Shown here: one piece after another, positions 38,229 through 46,981 of the stretch
Position numbering within the stretch: the first letter of the stretch is position 1
How the letters are laid out: every line of letters begins with the position of its first letter
Source: Pseudomonadota bacterium
Lineage (GTDB): Bacteria; Pseudomonadota; Gammaproteobacteria; Steroidobacterales; Steroidobacteraceae
Direction of reading: 5' to 3'
Length of the DNA stretch: 64,000 nt
Assembly (NCBI GenBank): GCA_018241445.1
Contig: JAFEDT010000007.1
Span: forward strand, 1 to 64,000
The notes under the pieces: generated by a model
Told to the model about the DNA's origin: nothing
Databases searched by the model: none
The model's input: the letters and a program-made list of their open reading frames with translations, nothing else
Made by a program: the position numbers and the translations under genes

Positions 38229-40054
38229 GTGCCGGTCCCGCCCGGCGGCTCGTGTTCACGGTGGAAGCGGTGGATGGTCCACAGGTAGCTCTCCATGAGC
38301 GAGTCCCGGCCCAGTTCGGCCAGGATCTCCAGGCGGCGGCCGGCGGCCCCGGTGAGAGCCAGCTGTGCGCTGGCGCGGGAGTAGTGTTTGAGTTGATTGC
38401 GGTACTGCCACAGCAGCTCGCGGGTCGCCATCTTGTTCTGATGCAGCTCCCAGGAGCCGAGCGTCACGGCCATCAGGCCCACCCCGAAGGTCAGTATGGT
38501 TTGCACCGAAGCGCCGAGCAGCTCCCGCTCCTCGCCGGCCTTGCCGAGCACCAGCAGGATGGCGCACACCAGCAGGATGGTGCCGAACAGGAAGCGCTTG
38601 GCCCACTTGGTGCGCTCGCCACTGAGGTGCAGCTGCGCCACCTTCCTGACGAAGTAGCGTCGCTGGTTTTCGATCCAGGTCTGGTCGACGCCATTCTCCG
38701 GCGCATTGGTGCCGGCGGCGGCCTCCAGCTCGATGCGCGGCCACTCCAGGCCCACCAGTACGTGCCCGATCCAGCCGAAGCCGTGGAAGCGGTTGATGCC
38801 CGACAGGGACAGCACCTCGTGGGCGTTCACGTTCTGGTCGCAGCCGGCCAGGCGCAGGTAGAACTTCACGCGCAGCGTCTCGGCGAGCGCGCGGCACATC
38901 AGATGCTTGGCAAACCAGTGCCGCTCGTGCAGCACCAGGTACAGCAGCGCACTCGAACCGAGGATCAGCACGTAAGTCAGCAGCATGGTGCGTGTCGGCA
39001 GGAACTTCTCGTACACCAGGTACGCAAAGCCCATGACGAAGGCCACCAGGTTGAAGAAGGTGAACAACTGGTCTGAACGCTTCTGGAAGTAGATCGCCAG
39101 CCCGTCCGCCTTGCCGTACTGCGAGTCGATCCGCTCGATGGTATTGCGGTCGCGCGGGTCGATGCTGGTCTGGGCCGACAGCCCCGCGACCAGCGAGTCC
39201 GGCGGCCCCGGCCAGCGCCAGCTGTTGGCGAAACGCCGGTATTCCTTGTTGTAGGCGTTGAGGGATCTCAGGTGCACGTCCAGCCGGTGCGGCAGCTGCG
39301 GCAGCCTGACCAGCGCGTTGTCACTCAGGCCCGCCAGGAAGCAGGCTTCGCCGCCGACGGGCGTGCGCCCCGTCCGCGCCCGCCGCGCGGGGATCCAGTA
39401 GGCCAGCCTGTCCGGCAGGTCCTGGTCGGGAGCCGCATCGAAGAAGCGCAGCACCTGGTCGTCCTTGTTGCGGTCGGTGCGTACGTCGAGGTAGCGCAGC
39501 ACCGTGTCGGCGGTGCCGCCAGGCAGCAGCGAAGGCTCACCGTCCCACAATGTGATCAGCAGGCTGCAGCCGCGGATGAGAGTGCGCGTCAGGCCCGCAT
39601 AGTGCGCGTCTCTCATGGAGAGCCCGGCCGCGGCTGCGGCCTGTTCTTCGCGGGTGCCGAGCGGCAGTTCGATGAACCGCACGCCGGGGTTCGAGAGGAT
39701 GGTCTTCAGCTGCGCGAAGGAATCCTGATCGAAGTCGGACGCGTACTGCACCAGGGGCATGGGCAGCATCGCGTCCACACCGATTCCCATCTCCAGCGCC
39801 ACCTGCGCCACCAGCAGGTCCGCCCCCGTGGCCATCCCCGCCATGAGCCGCACCTCGGACTCCGGCAGACGCTGCAGCAGCTGACGCAGAATGCCCTGGG
39901 TCGCCTCGCGCAGGCGCGGCAGGCACTCGGGGTGCAGGTCACGGTGGCCGGAGACGCCAACGATGAACGGCGAGACGCGGTTATTGCTGTTGGTCAAAGT
40001 CGTGGCGAAAGGTTTGCGATCCGGGCACGCTTCATTCTGACGCCAACCCCACAT
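38225..40054 (-). CDS. SLOG-domain protein with four membrane helices (SLATT-like)
   Basis: 609 aa from ATG 40054 (GAGG nine bases upstream); a longer frame to 40222 would overlap the divergent TIR gene. The N-terminal Rossmann-like SLOG domain has FIVGVSGHRDLHPE and then MAGMATGADLLVAQVALEMG, the family's 'SGHR' and 'G-x-x-x-GAD' nucleotide-site motifs. Two helical hairpins follow: about 330-375 (TFFNLVAFVMGFAYLVY, LLTYVLILGSSALLYLVL) and about 485-535 (FLFGTILLVCAILLVLG, ILTFGVGLMAVTLGSW), as in SLATT proteins. SLOG/SLATT proteins have been predicted, from comparative genomics, to sense nucleotides and act on membranes in conflict systems. It is the first gene of the partner-switch operon (GTGA overlap with the phosphatase). 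Confidence 0.7.
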   Translation of the reverse strand: MWGWRQNEACPDRKPFATTLTNSNNRVSPFIVGVSGHRDLHPECLPRLREATQGILRQLLQRLPESEVRLMAGMATGADLLVAQVALEMGIGVDAMLPMPLVQYASDFDQDSFAQLKTILSNPGVRFIELPLGTREEQAAAAAGLSMRDAHYAGLTRTLIRGCSLLITLWDGEPSLLPGGTADTVLRYLDVRTDRNKDDQVLRFFDAAPDQDLPDRLAYWIPARRARTGRTPVGGEACFLAGLSDNALVRLPQLPHRLDVHLRSLNAYNKEYRRFANSWRWPGPPDSLVAGLSAQTSIDPRDRNTIERIDSQYGKADGLAIYFQKRSDQLFTFFNLVAFVMGFAYLVYEKFLPTRTMLLTYVLILGSSALLYLVLHERHWFAKHLMCRALAETLRVKFYLRLAGCDQNVNAHEVLSLSGINRFHGFGWIGHVLVGLEWPRIELEAAAGTNAPENGVDQTWIENQRRYFVRKVAQLHLSGERTKWAKRFLFGTILLVCAILLVLGKAGEERELLGASVQTILTFGVGLMAVTLGSWELHQNKMATRELLWQYRNQLKHYSRASAQLALTGAAGRRLEILAELGRDSLMESYLWTIHRFHREHEPPGGTGT

Positions 40055-40187
40055 GCCGGACAACCTCGGAAAACCGCCGCCCGCAGACGCCCCTGCCGGA
40101 GGGGCTTGTAGAGGCCAGCCGCGCGCTGCACACTCGCAAGGACAGGAGTCGCCTCCTCTCACGGACGACCGGCCCGCAGAATGACAG

Positions 40188-42431
40188 TTGAACTCATCGA
40201 ATCCGAAATACTGGGCGTTCATCAGCTACAGCCATCGCGATACGCGCTGGGCGTCGTGGCTGCACAGGGCGCTCGAGTCCTACCATCCCCCTAAACAGAT
40301 CGTAGGTACGGTCACCGCCCGCGGCGCGGTGCCCCGCAAGCTCTCGCCGGTCTTCCGCGACCGCGAGGAGCTGGCCACCTCCACCACGCTTGGTGACTCG
40401 CTCAACGCGGCACTGGCCGGCTCGCGCTGCCAGATCGTTATCTGTTCGCCAAGCGCGGCGCGCTCGCGCTGGGTCAACGAGGAAATCCTCGCCTTCAAGC
40501 GCCTGGGCCGCTCAGACCGGATTTTCTGTTTCATTGTCGACGGCGAACCCAACGCCTCCGACGACCCCGCGCAGGCCCAGCAGGAGTGTTTTCCGCCTGC
40601 CCTGCGCTTCGAGCTCGACCCCGACGGCAGCCTCAGCAGCCGGCGCACCGAGCCGATCGCCGCCGATGCGCGCCCGGGCAAGGACGGCCGCGGCAACGCG
40701 AAACTCAAGCTCATCGCCGGCATCCTCGGGGTTGGATTCGATGCCCTGCGCCAGCGGGAGCTGCATCGGCGCCAGCGACGGCTGTTCGCCATCGCCTCAG
40801 CAGCCGTCGCCGGCATGGTGCTCACGACCGGGCTCGCCACCGCGGCGCTCATCGCGCGCTCACAGGCGAAGCACCAGACCGTCATCGCCAGGCGCGAGGC
40901 GGAAACCGCGCGCCAGACCACTGAGTTCCTGGTCGACCTGTTCCGCATCTCCGACCCCACCGAGGCGCGCGGCAACAGCCTGACTGCGCGCGAGGTACTC
41001 GACAGCGGCGCGGCACGGGTCGGCCGGCAGCTCACTCATCAGCCGCAGGTTCAGGCCACCCTGATGGATACGCTGGGCACGGTGTACCTGGGCCTCGGGC
41101 TGTACCGCCAGGCGCAGCCGTTACTGGAAGCCGCCGCGCAGAAACGCCAGAGTCTGCGGCCTGCGCAACCGGCCGAAGTAGCGCTGTCGCTCAGTCACCT
41201 GGCCGATCTGCGCTCCTTCCGCGCCGACTACCCGGGTGCGGAGCAGGCCTACCGCCGCGCCATCGCCCTGCAGCGCGCGCTGCCTGCAGCGCAGCGCGAT
41301 GTGCCCGCGCTGGCGCGCACGCTGTACGGGCTCGCCAACGAGCTGGAGAACCGCGGGGAATTCCAGGAAGCCGAACGCACCCTGCGTGAAACCCTCACGC
41401 TGCAGGAAGAGGCGTTCCAGGGGGCGAACGAGGACACCGCGCGCACCCTGGCGCTGCTGGCCTGGACGGTGCAGCAGCGCAATCTGAACGAGGCTATCCC
41501 GCTCATGGAGCGCGCTACGGGCATGCAGCGGACGCTGTGGGGCACGACGCCCTATCCGGATTACGCTCACGCACTCAACGACCTCGGCCTCATGTACCGC
41601 GATCGCGGCGACTATGAGCGTTCCGAAACGCTGCTGCGGGAATCGCTGGCGATGGAACGGCGGCTGGTCGGGGACAAGCACCCCGACCTCGCGCTGATGC
41701 TGGACAACCTGGGAGTGGTGCAGGAGCGCCGCGGGAATCCTGCTGCCGCCGCGACCACCTTCCGCCAGGCCCTCGACATGCAGCGCGAACTGCTCGGGGA
41801 GACGCACCCGGACGTCGCCAATACCGTGGACTTACTGGCGAGCACCCTCTACGAGAGCGGCGACGTGAGTGCGGCGCTTGAGACCGAGCAGGAAGCGCTG
41901 GCCATCTACCGCAAGCTGTTCACTGGCGACAACCCCGACGTGGCGCGCCTGCTGAACCGACTCGGTTACTGGCTTACCGAGGCCGGCCGCTACCAAGCGG
42001 CCGACCTGGACCTCCAGGAGGCGCTCAAGATGCGGCAGCGCCTGTTCGGCCCGCACCACCCGGAGATCGCCAGCAGCCTGGTGCATGTCGGAATTCTTCA
42101 GGTCGCGACGGGTAAATACAGCGACGCGCAGGCCTCGGCGCGCGGCGCCGCCGGGATTTTCGGCAGGACGCTGTCGGCGGACAACTGGAAGACGGCCGTG
42201 GCGGACTCGATCGAGGGCGCAGCGCTGTGCGGCATGGGCCAGTATTCCGAGGCCGAAGAGCACCTGATACGCAGCTACGGCATCATCAGCCAGGACGCGG
42301 GCGCGATGCAGTACCGCGACCTGACACGCGGCTACCTGAAGACCCTCTACCAGCGCTGGGGGCGGCCACGCGAGGCGCAGCGTTACACCGCCGCAACCCG
42401 CTCACCGCCGTTTACGCATCCGGGCCACTGA
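40188..42431 (+). CDS. TIR domain / membrane helix / TPR repeat protein
   Basis: 747 aa. Residues 7-150 are a TIR domain: YWAFISYSHRDTRWASWLHR, 'VFRDREELATSTTLGDSL', then CQIVICSPSAARSRWVNEEI, where the second Glu occupies the NADase position (S-x-W-x-x-x-E). One membrane helix lies at about 203-225 (LFAIASAAVAGMVLTTGLATAALIA split over two turns). From ~250 to 735 there are about ten TPRs of the 42-residue kinesin-light-chain type (HPDVANTVDLLASTLYESGD, HPDLALMLDNLGVVQERRGN). TIR-TPR proteins are candidate NAD+-degrading or signalling effectors. It is divergent from the SLOG operon with 133 bp between, suggesting a shared regulatory region. Confidence 0.8.
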   Translation: MNSSNPKYWAFISYSHRDTRWASWLHRALESYHPPKQIVGTVTARGAVPRKLSPVFRDREELATSTTLGDSLNAALAGSRCQIVICSPSAARSRWVNEEILAFKRLGRSDRIFCFIVDGEPNASDDPAQAQQECFPPALRFELDPDGSLSSRRTEPIAADARPGKDGRGNAKLKLIAGILGVGFDALRQRELHRRQRRLFAIASAAVAGMVLTTGLATAALIARSQAKHQTVIARREAETARQTTEFLVDLFRISDPTEARGNSLTAREVLDSGAARVGRQLTHQPQVQATLMDTLGTVYLGLGLYRQAQPLLEAAAQKRQSLRPAQPAEVALSLSHLADLRSFRADYPGAEQAYRRAIALQRALPAAQRDVPALARTLYGLANELENRGEFQEAERTLRETLTLQEEAFQGANEDTARTLALLAWTVQQRNLNEAIPLMERATGMQRTLWGTTPYPDYAHALNDLGLMYRDRGDYERSETLLRESLAMERRLVGDKHPDLALMLDNLGVVQERRGNPAAAATTFRQALDMQRELLGETHPDVANTVDLLASTLYESGDVSAALETEQEALAIYRKLFTGDNPDVARLLNRLGYWLTEAGRYQAADLDLQEALKMRQRLFGPHHPEIASSLVHVGILQVATGKYSDAQASARGAAGIFGRTLSADNWKTAVADSIEGAALCGMGQYSEAEEHLIRSYGIISQDAGAMQYRDLTRGYLKTLYQRWGRPREAQRYTAATRSPPFTHPGH

Positions 42432-42557
42432 GAGCCGCCGGCGGACCGGCGTATCCAATAGCCGGCCCTCCGTCGCGCTGCGTGCCAGTCGCTGCCCGTG
42501 CCTGTAAGCGCGAGTATCGGTTTGTAATTCGTCCGCGCGGGCCCGCGCGCACAGGCC

Positions 42558-42596
42558 CCGGCGCACGTTGTTCGCGCGGTGCGCCGGTGTTATGAT
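42558..42596 (+). promoter_or_regulatory. Promoter of the large secreted repeat protein, with overlapping dyad
   Basis: TTGTTC (42568-42573), a 17-bp spacer and TATGAT (42591-42596) form a plausible σ70 promoter. A perfect 9-bp inverted repeat CCGGCGCAC / GTGCGCCGG (42558-42566 and 42579-42587, 12-base loop) overlaps the -35 and spacer. It could be an operator, or the terminator stem of the TIR-TPR transcript. The predicted leader is about 115 bases. Confidence 0.45.
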
Positions 42597-42713
42597 TCTC
42601 CGAATAAATAAACTCGCGGCTCCGCTCACGGTCGCGCCATAAGAACCAACCGTAGTGCCCCGCCCCGCGGATCGCCTGGCAGCCTCGGATCCGCTGCGAT
42701 GAAGGGGAAGGTT

Positions 42714-45700
42714 ATGTCAATGCAGCGCGCGATGACACTGGCCGGCGCCGTCCTGGCGACGGTGTTGGGATTCACCGCGACGGCGCCCGTGCACGCCCAG
42801 GCGCAGAACGCCGGCCGCAACCTCAACATCGCGGCGGTCAACCTGGACAACAAGAACGTCCTGCGGATCAACTTCCCGCCGTCGCCGGGAACGCCCTCGG
42901 ACTTCATCGGCAACACCGACCAATCGACGTTCGTGCGGCCGGAGGCGCTGGCATTCGTGACCAACGCCACGACCTTCCAGCTCGACCTGCTGATCGCCGA
43001 CAACCAGCGCGGCACCCTGTATCGCTACCCCGGCGCACTCACGGTCCAGACGCCGCCGAACCCGACCGCCGCGACCCTGGTGTGGAATTCCAACACCCAG
43101 GGCGCCGGCCCCACGGCGCCGGACGCGCTCGCCGTCGACGGGCTGGGCAATCTCATGGTGGCCAATTCGACCTCCGGTCACAGCGCCAATGCCCAGCTGT
43201 GGGAGTTCCCGGTCGGGGCCTCGGGCGCGGGATCCTTCGGTGCCCCGGTGCTGCTCGACAGCAATTTCCAGAACAAGGAGACGCTGCTGGAGGTCGCATT
43301 TGCGCCGACCGACGTGGCCGGCGCCACCGGGGTTTCCGGCGGCGACCTGCTCCTGCTCACCACCAGCCGCGTGCTGGCCTATTCGCGCGCCAGCGGCTTC
43401 ACCAGCCGCATCACACTCCTGAGCTTCCCCAACGGCTCGCCGGTGGCGGGCGGCATGGACTTCTGGCCGATCGGCAACGGCGCCGCGGCCAACTACAGCC
43501 TGCTGATCAGTTCCAGCGGCAGCAGCAGCATCAGCCGCTACTACTTCACCAACCCGCTCACGCCCGCGCCGGTGTTCGCCACCGGGCTCACCTCCCCTTT
43601 CAGGCTCAAGACCCTGTTCCAGGCGGGTGATCCACTGCTGTTCGTGTCCGAGAGCGGCGCCGTGCTGGAGTTCGGCGCCAATCCGGCCAACGGGTCGGGT
43701 GTGCTGCAGGCGAGCCTGATGCAGAACATCACGACGCCGCAGGGCTTCGCGGTGTCGAACGACTTCACCAACGCGGCAAGCGTGTGCCTGCAGGCGGGCG
43801 GCTGCAACCTGACGGGCCTGCTCGGTCACACGGTCAGCAGCAACATCACCACCCTGAACGGCGACATCGTCGAGGACGTCTGTACGGTCAACGCCGATCC
43901 GCGCGTCACCTTCGCAGGCGGTGCGTGGAGCTGCAGCGTGCCGTTCACGCCGCCGGCGGGCTTCACCTGTCCGCCGGGCACCCCCGCCAACGGGCCCGGT
44001 TGCCTGCCCGTGAATGCCATGTGCCCCGGCTTCGACGACACCGGTAAGATGGCGCTGCCGGACACCCTGTGCGGCCGGTCCGGCAAGACCGGCGCCGGGT
44101 TCTCCATCATCAAGACGCTGGTGACCCCCACCCAGTTCGTCGGCGGGCTGGTCGAGAACTCCGCCCTGCTGTCCGACGGCACCAATCCGGAGTGCGGTCC
44201 GAATACGCTGGCGGACCCCAACGCGGCGGACGGCGCCTTCCTGTTCGCACCGCTGAAGGCGGAAGGCACCATCCAGGAAGGCGCCAACGCCGTCGACATG
44301 ACCGACGGCTGTGGCACCGTGCATTCCAGCGGCGGGCACATGTCGATCTATATCGTCGGGCCATCGGTGAACGAGGCCGCGCCCGAGCTGAACCCGGCTG
44401 GCGGCCTGCGCCATCCGCTGGAGAATTTCGCCCAGATCAAGTACCAGAACCTCACCAGCACTGTCACCGGCTGGACCAACGCCTTCAACAACATCTCCGC
44501 GCCGGTGTCAGGGGCGCTGTGGGCCGGCAACGTGCCGCCCGCCAGCGGCAACCAGCCGTTCGGCTGCCTGGACAAGAGCTGGGCGCTGTTCTACGCCGCC
44601 ACGGTGCTCGATGCCGACGGCTCGCCGCAGGCCCGCGCGGATCTGCAGAACGCCGCCAACCTGCTGACCGATGCGGACTCCATCGGCAACAGCACCTGCG
44701 ATGCGATCGCGGTGGCGAACCCGAATGCCTTCTCGCAAACGCCGAACGCCACCTTCCCCAACGCGCCGACGGTGCTCAATCCGTTCGGCGAGTTCCGCGG
44801 GCGGGACGCCAACCTGTACTACAGCATCGACGTGCGGCTGCTCGGCAACGCCGCGCCCAACCACTGGCCGCTGCCGGTCAGCGTGAACGTGTCGCCGACG
44901 GCCGTAACGCTGCCCTCCGCCAACTCGCCGGGCAGCGCGACGCTCTTCTGGAACGTCCACGGCGCCAGCGGCTGCACCCTGAGCAGCTCCGACGGCGTCT
45001 ACGCGGGCGCAACGCTGGCCTCGCCGCAGTCGCTGACCATCCCGGTGGCCGATTCCGGCACCATCGTGGCCTACACCATCACCTGCGGCAGCGGACCCGC
45101 AGGCAACGCCGCCAACGCGGTCACGGCCTACGTCACGGTCTTCCCGCCGCCCACGGCCAGCGTCTCGCCGGCGGCCATCGTGCAGGGCGCGTCCTCGACA
45201 TTGAGCTGGAACACCAGCACCGCCCAGGGCTGCAGCGGAAGCTCCAACGATCCTTCCGCCGCTGGCTTCTTCAACAATGTGGCGCTGAACGGCAGCGGGT
45301 CGCACAGCGTGACGCCGACCGCCGCCGGCTCGTTCACCTACACGCTCGCCTGCACCAGTCCCGCGACTTCCGTTTCGGCGACGTTGACCGTGGTGGCGCC
45401 GCCCACGCTCACGGCATCGCCCTCGACTGTGACCCTGGGTGCGCCCTCCCCCTCCAACAGCGCCACGCTGACCTGGAACGAGAACGGCAACACCGGCTGC
45501 ACCTGGTCGAGCTCGGATGCGGGCTTCACGGCGCCCGCCGGCGCAAGCGGCACGCAGACTGTCACACCGCAGAGCGTCGGAACTGCCAGCTATACCCTCG
45601 CCTGCTCGACGCCCGGCCCGACTTCTCAGACGGTCAGCGTCACCGTGCAGGCGCAGCCACCGCTGATCAGCGTAGCGCCGAGCTCGATAATCCTGGGTTA

Positions 45701-46940
45701 CCCCGCGACGCTGCAGTGGACCGAGTATCCCGGCGACGTATGCACCCCGAGCAGCAGCGGCACCGACACCAACGCGGCGGACCGCTTCTCCGGCCCCATC
45801 GCGATGAGTGGCTCGATGCCGCTGACGCCCAACGCCACCGGCACCAACACCTACACGCTGACCTGCACGGTGCCGGCGGTGACTCGCTCGGCCACCCTGA
45901 CCGTCAACCCGCCGCCCACGGTCAGCGTCACGCCAGCGGCCCTCGTGCAGGGCGCGTCCTCGACATTGAGCTGGAACACCAGCACCGCCCAGGGCTGCAG
46001 CGGCAGCTCCAACGACCCGTCCGCCGCGGCCTTCAACGGGGCGCTGACCGGCACGGGCTCGAGCAGCGTGACACCGGCCGCCGGTTCGTTCACTTACACG
46101 CTCGCCTGCACCGGTCCCGCGACTTCCGTTTCGGCAACGCTGACGGTGGTGCCGGCGCCGACGCTCGGGATATCCCCCGCGACGATAACCCTCCCCGGCA
46201 GCGCCACGCTGACCTGGAACGAGAACGGCAACACCGGCTGCAGCTGGTCGAGCTCGGATGCGGGCTTTACGGCGCCCGCCGGCGCGAGCGGCACGCAGGC
46301 CGTTACTCCGCAGAGCGTCGGCACAGCCAGCTATACGCTGGCCTGCACGACGCCCGGCCCGACCTCAAAGACGGTCAGCGTCACGGTGCAGGCGCAGGCG
46401 CCGCTGATCAGCGTATCGCCCAGCTCGATTACCCTGGGTGACTCCGCGACGCTACAGTGGACGCAGTACAGCGGCGATGTGTGCACCGCAGGCAGCAGCG
46501 GCACCGACACCAACGCGGCGGACCGCTTCTCCGGCCCCATCACGATGAACGGCTCGATGGTGCTGACGCCCAACGCCACCGGAAATGACACCTACACGCT
46601 CACCTGCACGGTGCCGGCGGTGACTCGCTCGGCCACGCTGACCGTCAACCCGTCCCCGGCCATCATCAAGATCGCCGTGGTGCACAGCGGCTCCGAGATT
46701 GAAGTGCCCGACAGGGTAACGCTGACCTGGACAATCAGTGGTGGACCGGCCACCGGCTGCCAGGTGAGCGGCCAGTGGCCCTCCGGGGCCGTGCCGCAGT
46801 TCATACCCTTCCCTGTGTTCGCCAGCGGTACCAAGTCGCTGACGTACGCGACGCCCGGGACCTACACCTACACACTCAGCTGCACCAGCCCGGCGACGCC
46901 GGCAAAGACCAGCGTGTACGTCGAGCGGCGCGACGACTGA
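42714..46940 (+). CDS. Large secreted protein with C-terminal Ig-like repeats
   Basis: About 1408 aa. GGGGAAGG precedes ATGs at 42714 and 42720; an ATG at 42699 lacks a ribosome-binding site. The signal peptide ends near ATAPVHAQAQ. The N-terminal ~700 residues contain propeller-like strands (GTLYRYPGALTVQTPP, DALAVDGLGNLMVANST) and several Cys. From ~725 on, eight Ig-like domains of ~80-90 residues follow, each with two Cys and the pattern 'P-x-x-S-V-S-P-x-x-x ... LTW/LSW ... YTLxC'. Domains 2-3-4 are repeated as 5-6-7. No sortase or autotransporter domain is visible, so it is probably released or periplasmic; adhesion is a guess. It is monocistronic. Confidence 0.7.
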   Translation: MSMQRAMTLAGAVLATVLGFTATAPVHAQAQNAGRNLNIAAVNLDNKNVLRINFPPSPGTPSDFIGNTDQSTFVRPEALAFVTNATTFQLDLLIADNQRGTLYRYPGALTVQTPPNPTAATLVWNSNTQGAGPTAPDALAVDGLGNLMVANSTSGHSANAQLWEFPVGASGAGSFGAPVLLDSNFQNKETLLEVAFAPTDVAGATGVSGGDLLLLTTSRVLAYSRASGFTSRITLLSFPNGSPVAGGMDFWPIGNGAAANYSLLISSSGSSSISRYYFTNPLTPAPVFATGLTSPFRLKTLFQAGDPLLFVSESGAVLEFGANPANGSGVLQASLMQNITTPQGFAVSNDFTNAASVCLQAGGCNLTGLLGHTVSSNITTLNGDIVEDVCTVNADPRVTFAGGAWSCSVPFTPPAGFTCPPGTPANGPGCLPVNAMCPGFDDTGKMALPDTLCGRSGKTGAGFSIIKTLVTPTQFVGGLVENSALLSDGTNPECGPNTLADPNAADGAFLFAPLKAEGTIQEGANAVDMTDGCGTVHSSGGHMSIYIVGPSVNEAAPELNPAGGLRHPLENFAQIKYQNLTSTVTGWTNAFNNISAPVSGALWAGNVPPASGNQPFGCLDKSWALFYAATVLDADGSPQARADLQNAANLLTDADSIGNSTCDAIAVANPNAFSQTPNATFPNAPTVLNPFGEFRGRDANLYYSIDVRLLGNAAPNHWPLPVSVNVSPTAVTLPSANSPGSATLFWNVHGASGCTLSSSDGVYAGATLASPQSLTIPVADSGTIVAYTITCGSGPAGNAANAVTAYVTVFPPPTASVSPAAIVQGASSTLSWNTSTAQGCSGSSNDPSAAGFFNNVALNGSGSHSVTPTAAGSFTYTLACTSPATSVSATLTVVAPPTLTASPSTVTLGAPSPSNSATLTWNENGNTGCTWSSSDAGFTAPAGASGTQTVTPQSVGTASYTLACSTPGPTSQTVSVTVQAQPPLISVAPSSIILGYPATLQWTEYPGDVCTPSSSGTDTNAADRFSGPIAMSGSMPLTPNATGTNTYTLTCTVPAVTRSATLTVNPPPTVSVTPAALVQGASSTLSWNTSTAQGCSGSSNDPSAAAFNGALTGTGSSSVTPAAGSFTYTLACTGPATSVSATLTVVPAPTLGISPATITLPGSATLTWNENGNTGCSWSSSDAGFTAPAGASGTQAVTPQSVGTASYTLACTTPGPTSKTVSVTVQAQAPLISVSPSSITLGDSATLQWTQYSGDVCTAGSSGTDTNAADRFSGPITMNGSMVLTPNATGNDTYTLTCTVPAVTRSATLTVNPSPAIIKIAVVHSGSEIEVPDRVTLTWTISGGPATGCQVSGQWPSGAVPQFIPFPVFASGTKSLTYATPGTYTYTLSCTSPATPAKTSVYVERRDD
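45148..46650 (+). repeat. Direct duplication of a three-Ig-domain block (~0.75 kb each)
   Basis: Block A starts at about 45148 and block B at about 45911, and the two are largely identical over long stretches. Both contain the 18-residue stretch QGASSTLSWNTSTAQGCS and later the shared segments TLTWNENGNTGC and SSDAGFTAPAGASGTQ. The offset is about 762 bp, with small in-frame deletions in block B. This is a recent in-frame tandem duplication inside the secreted-protein gene. Confidence 0.85.
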
Positions 46941-46956
46941 TCGCCTGGGGTGCGCG

Positions 46957-46981
46957 CTACGGGCCGCAATACGGCCCGTAG
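46957..46981. terminator. Hairpin between convergent genes, overlapping the OYE stop
   Basis: A perfect 10-bp stem CTACGGGCCG / CGGCCCGTAG with loop CAATA lies at 46957-46981 and includes the last codons of the flavin oxidoreductase. It is 16 bases beyond the stop of the large secreted-protein gene. No T-run follows on either strand, so termination is plausible but not certain. Confidence 0.4.

Noticed and set aside
44069..46441. Long plus-strand frame overlapping the large secreted protein in another frame
   Set aside because: High GC suppresses stop codons in alternative frames. The composition (Arg/His/Gln-rich) is typical of shadow translation, while the other frame has a signal peptide and conserved Ig-like domains.
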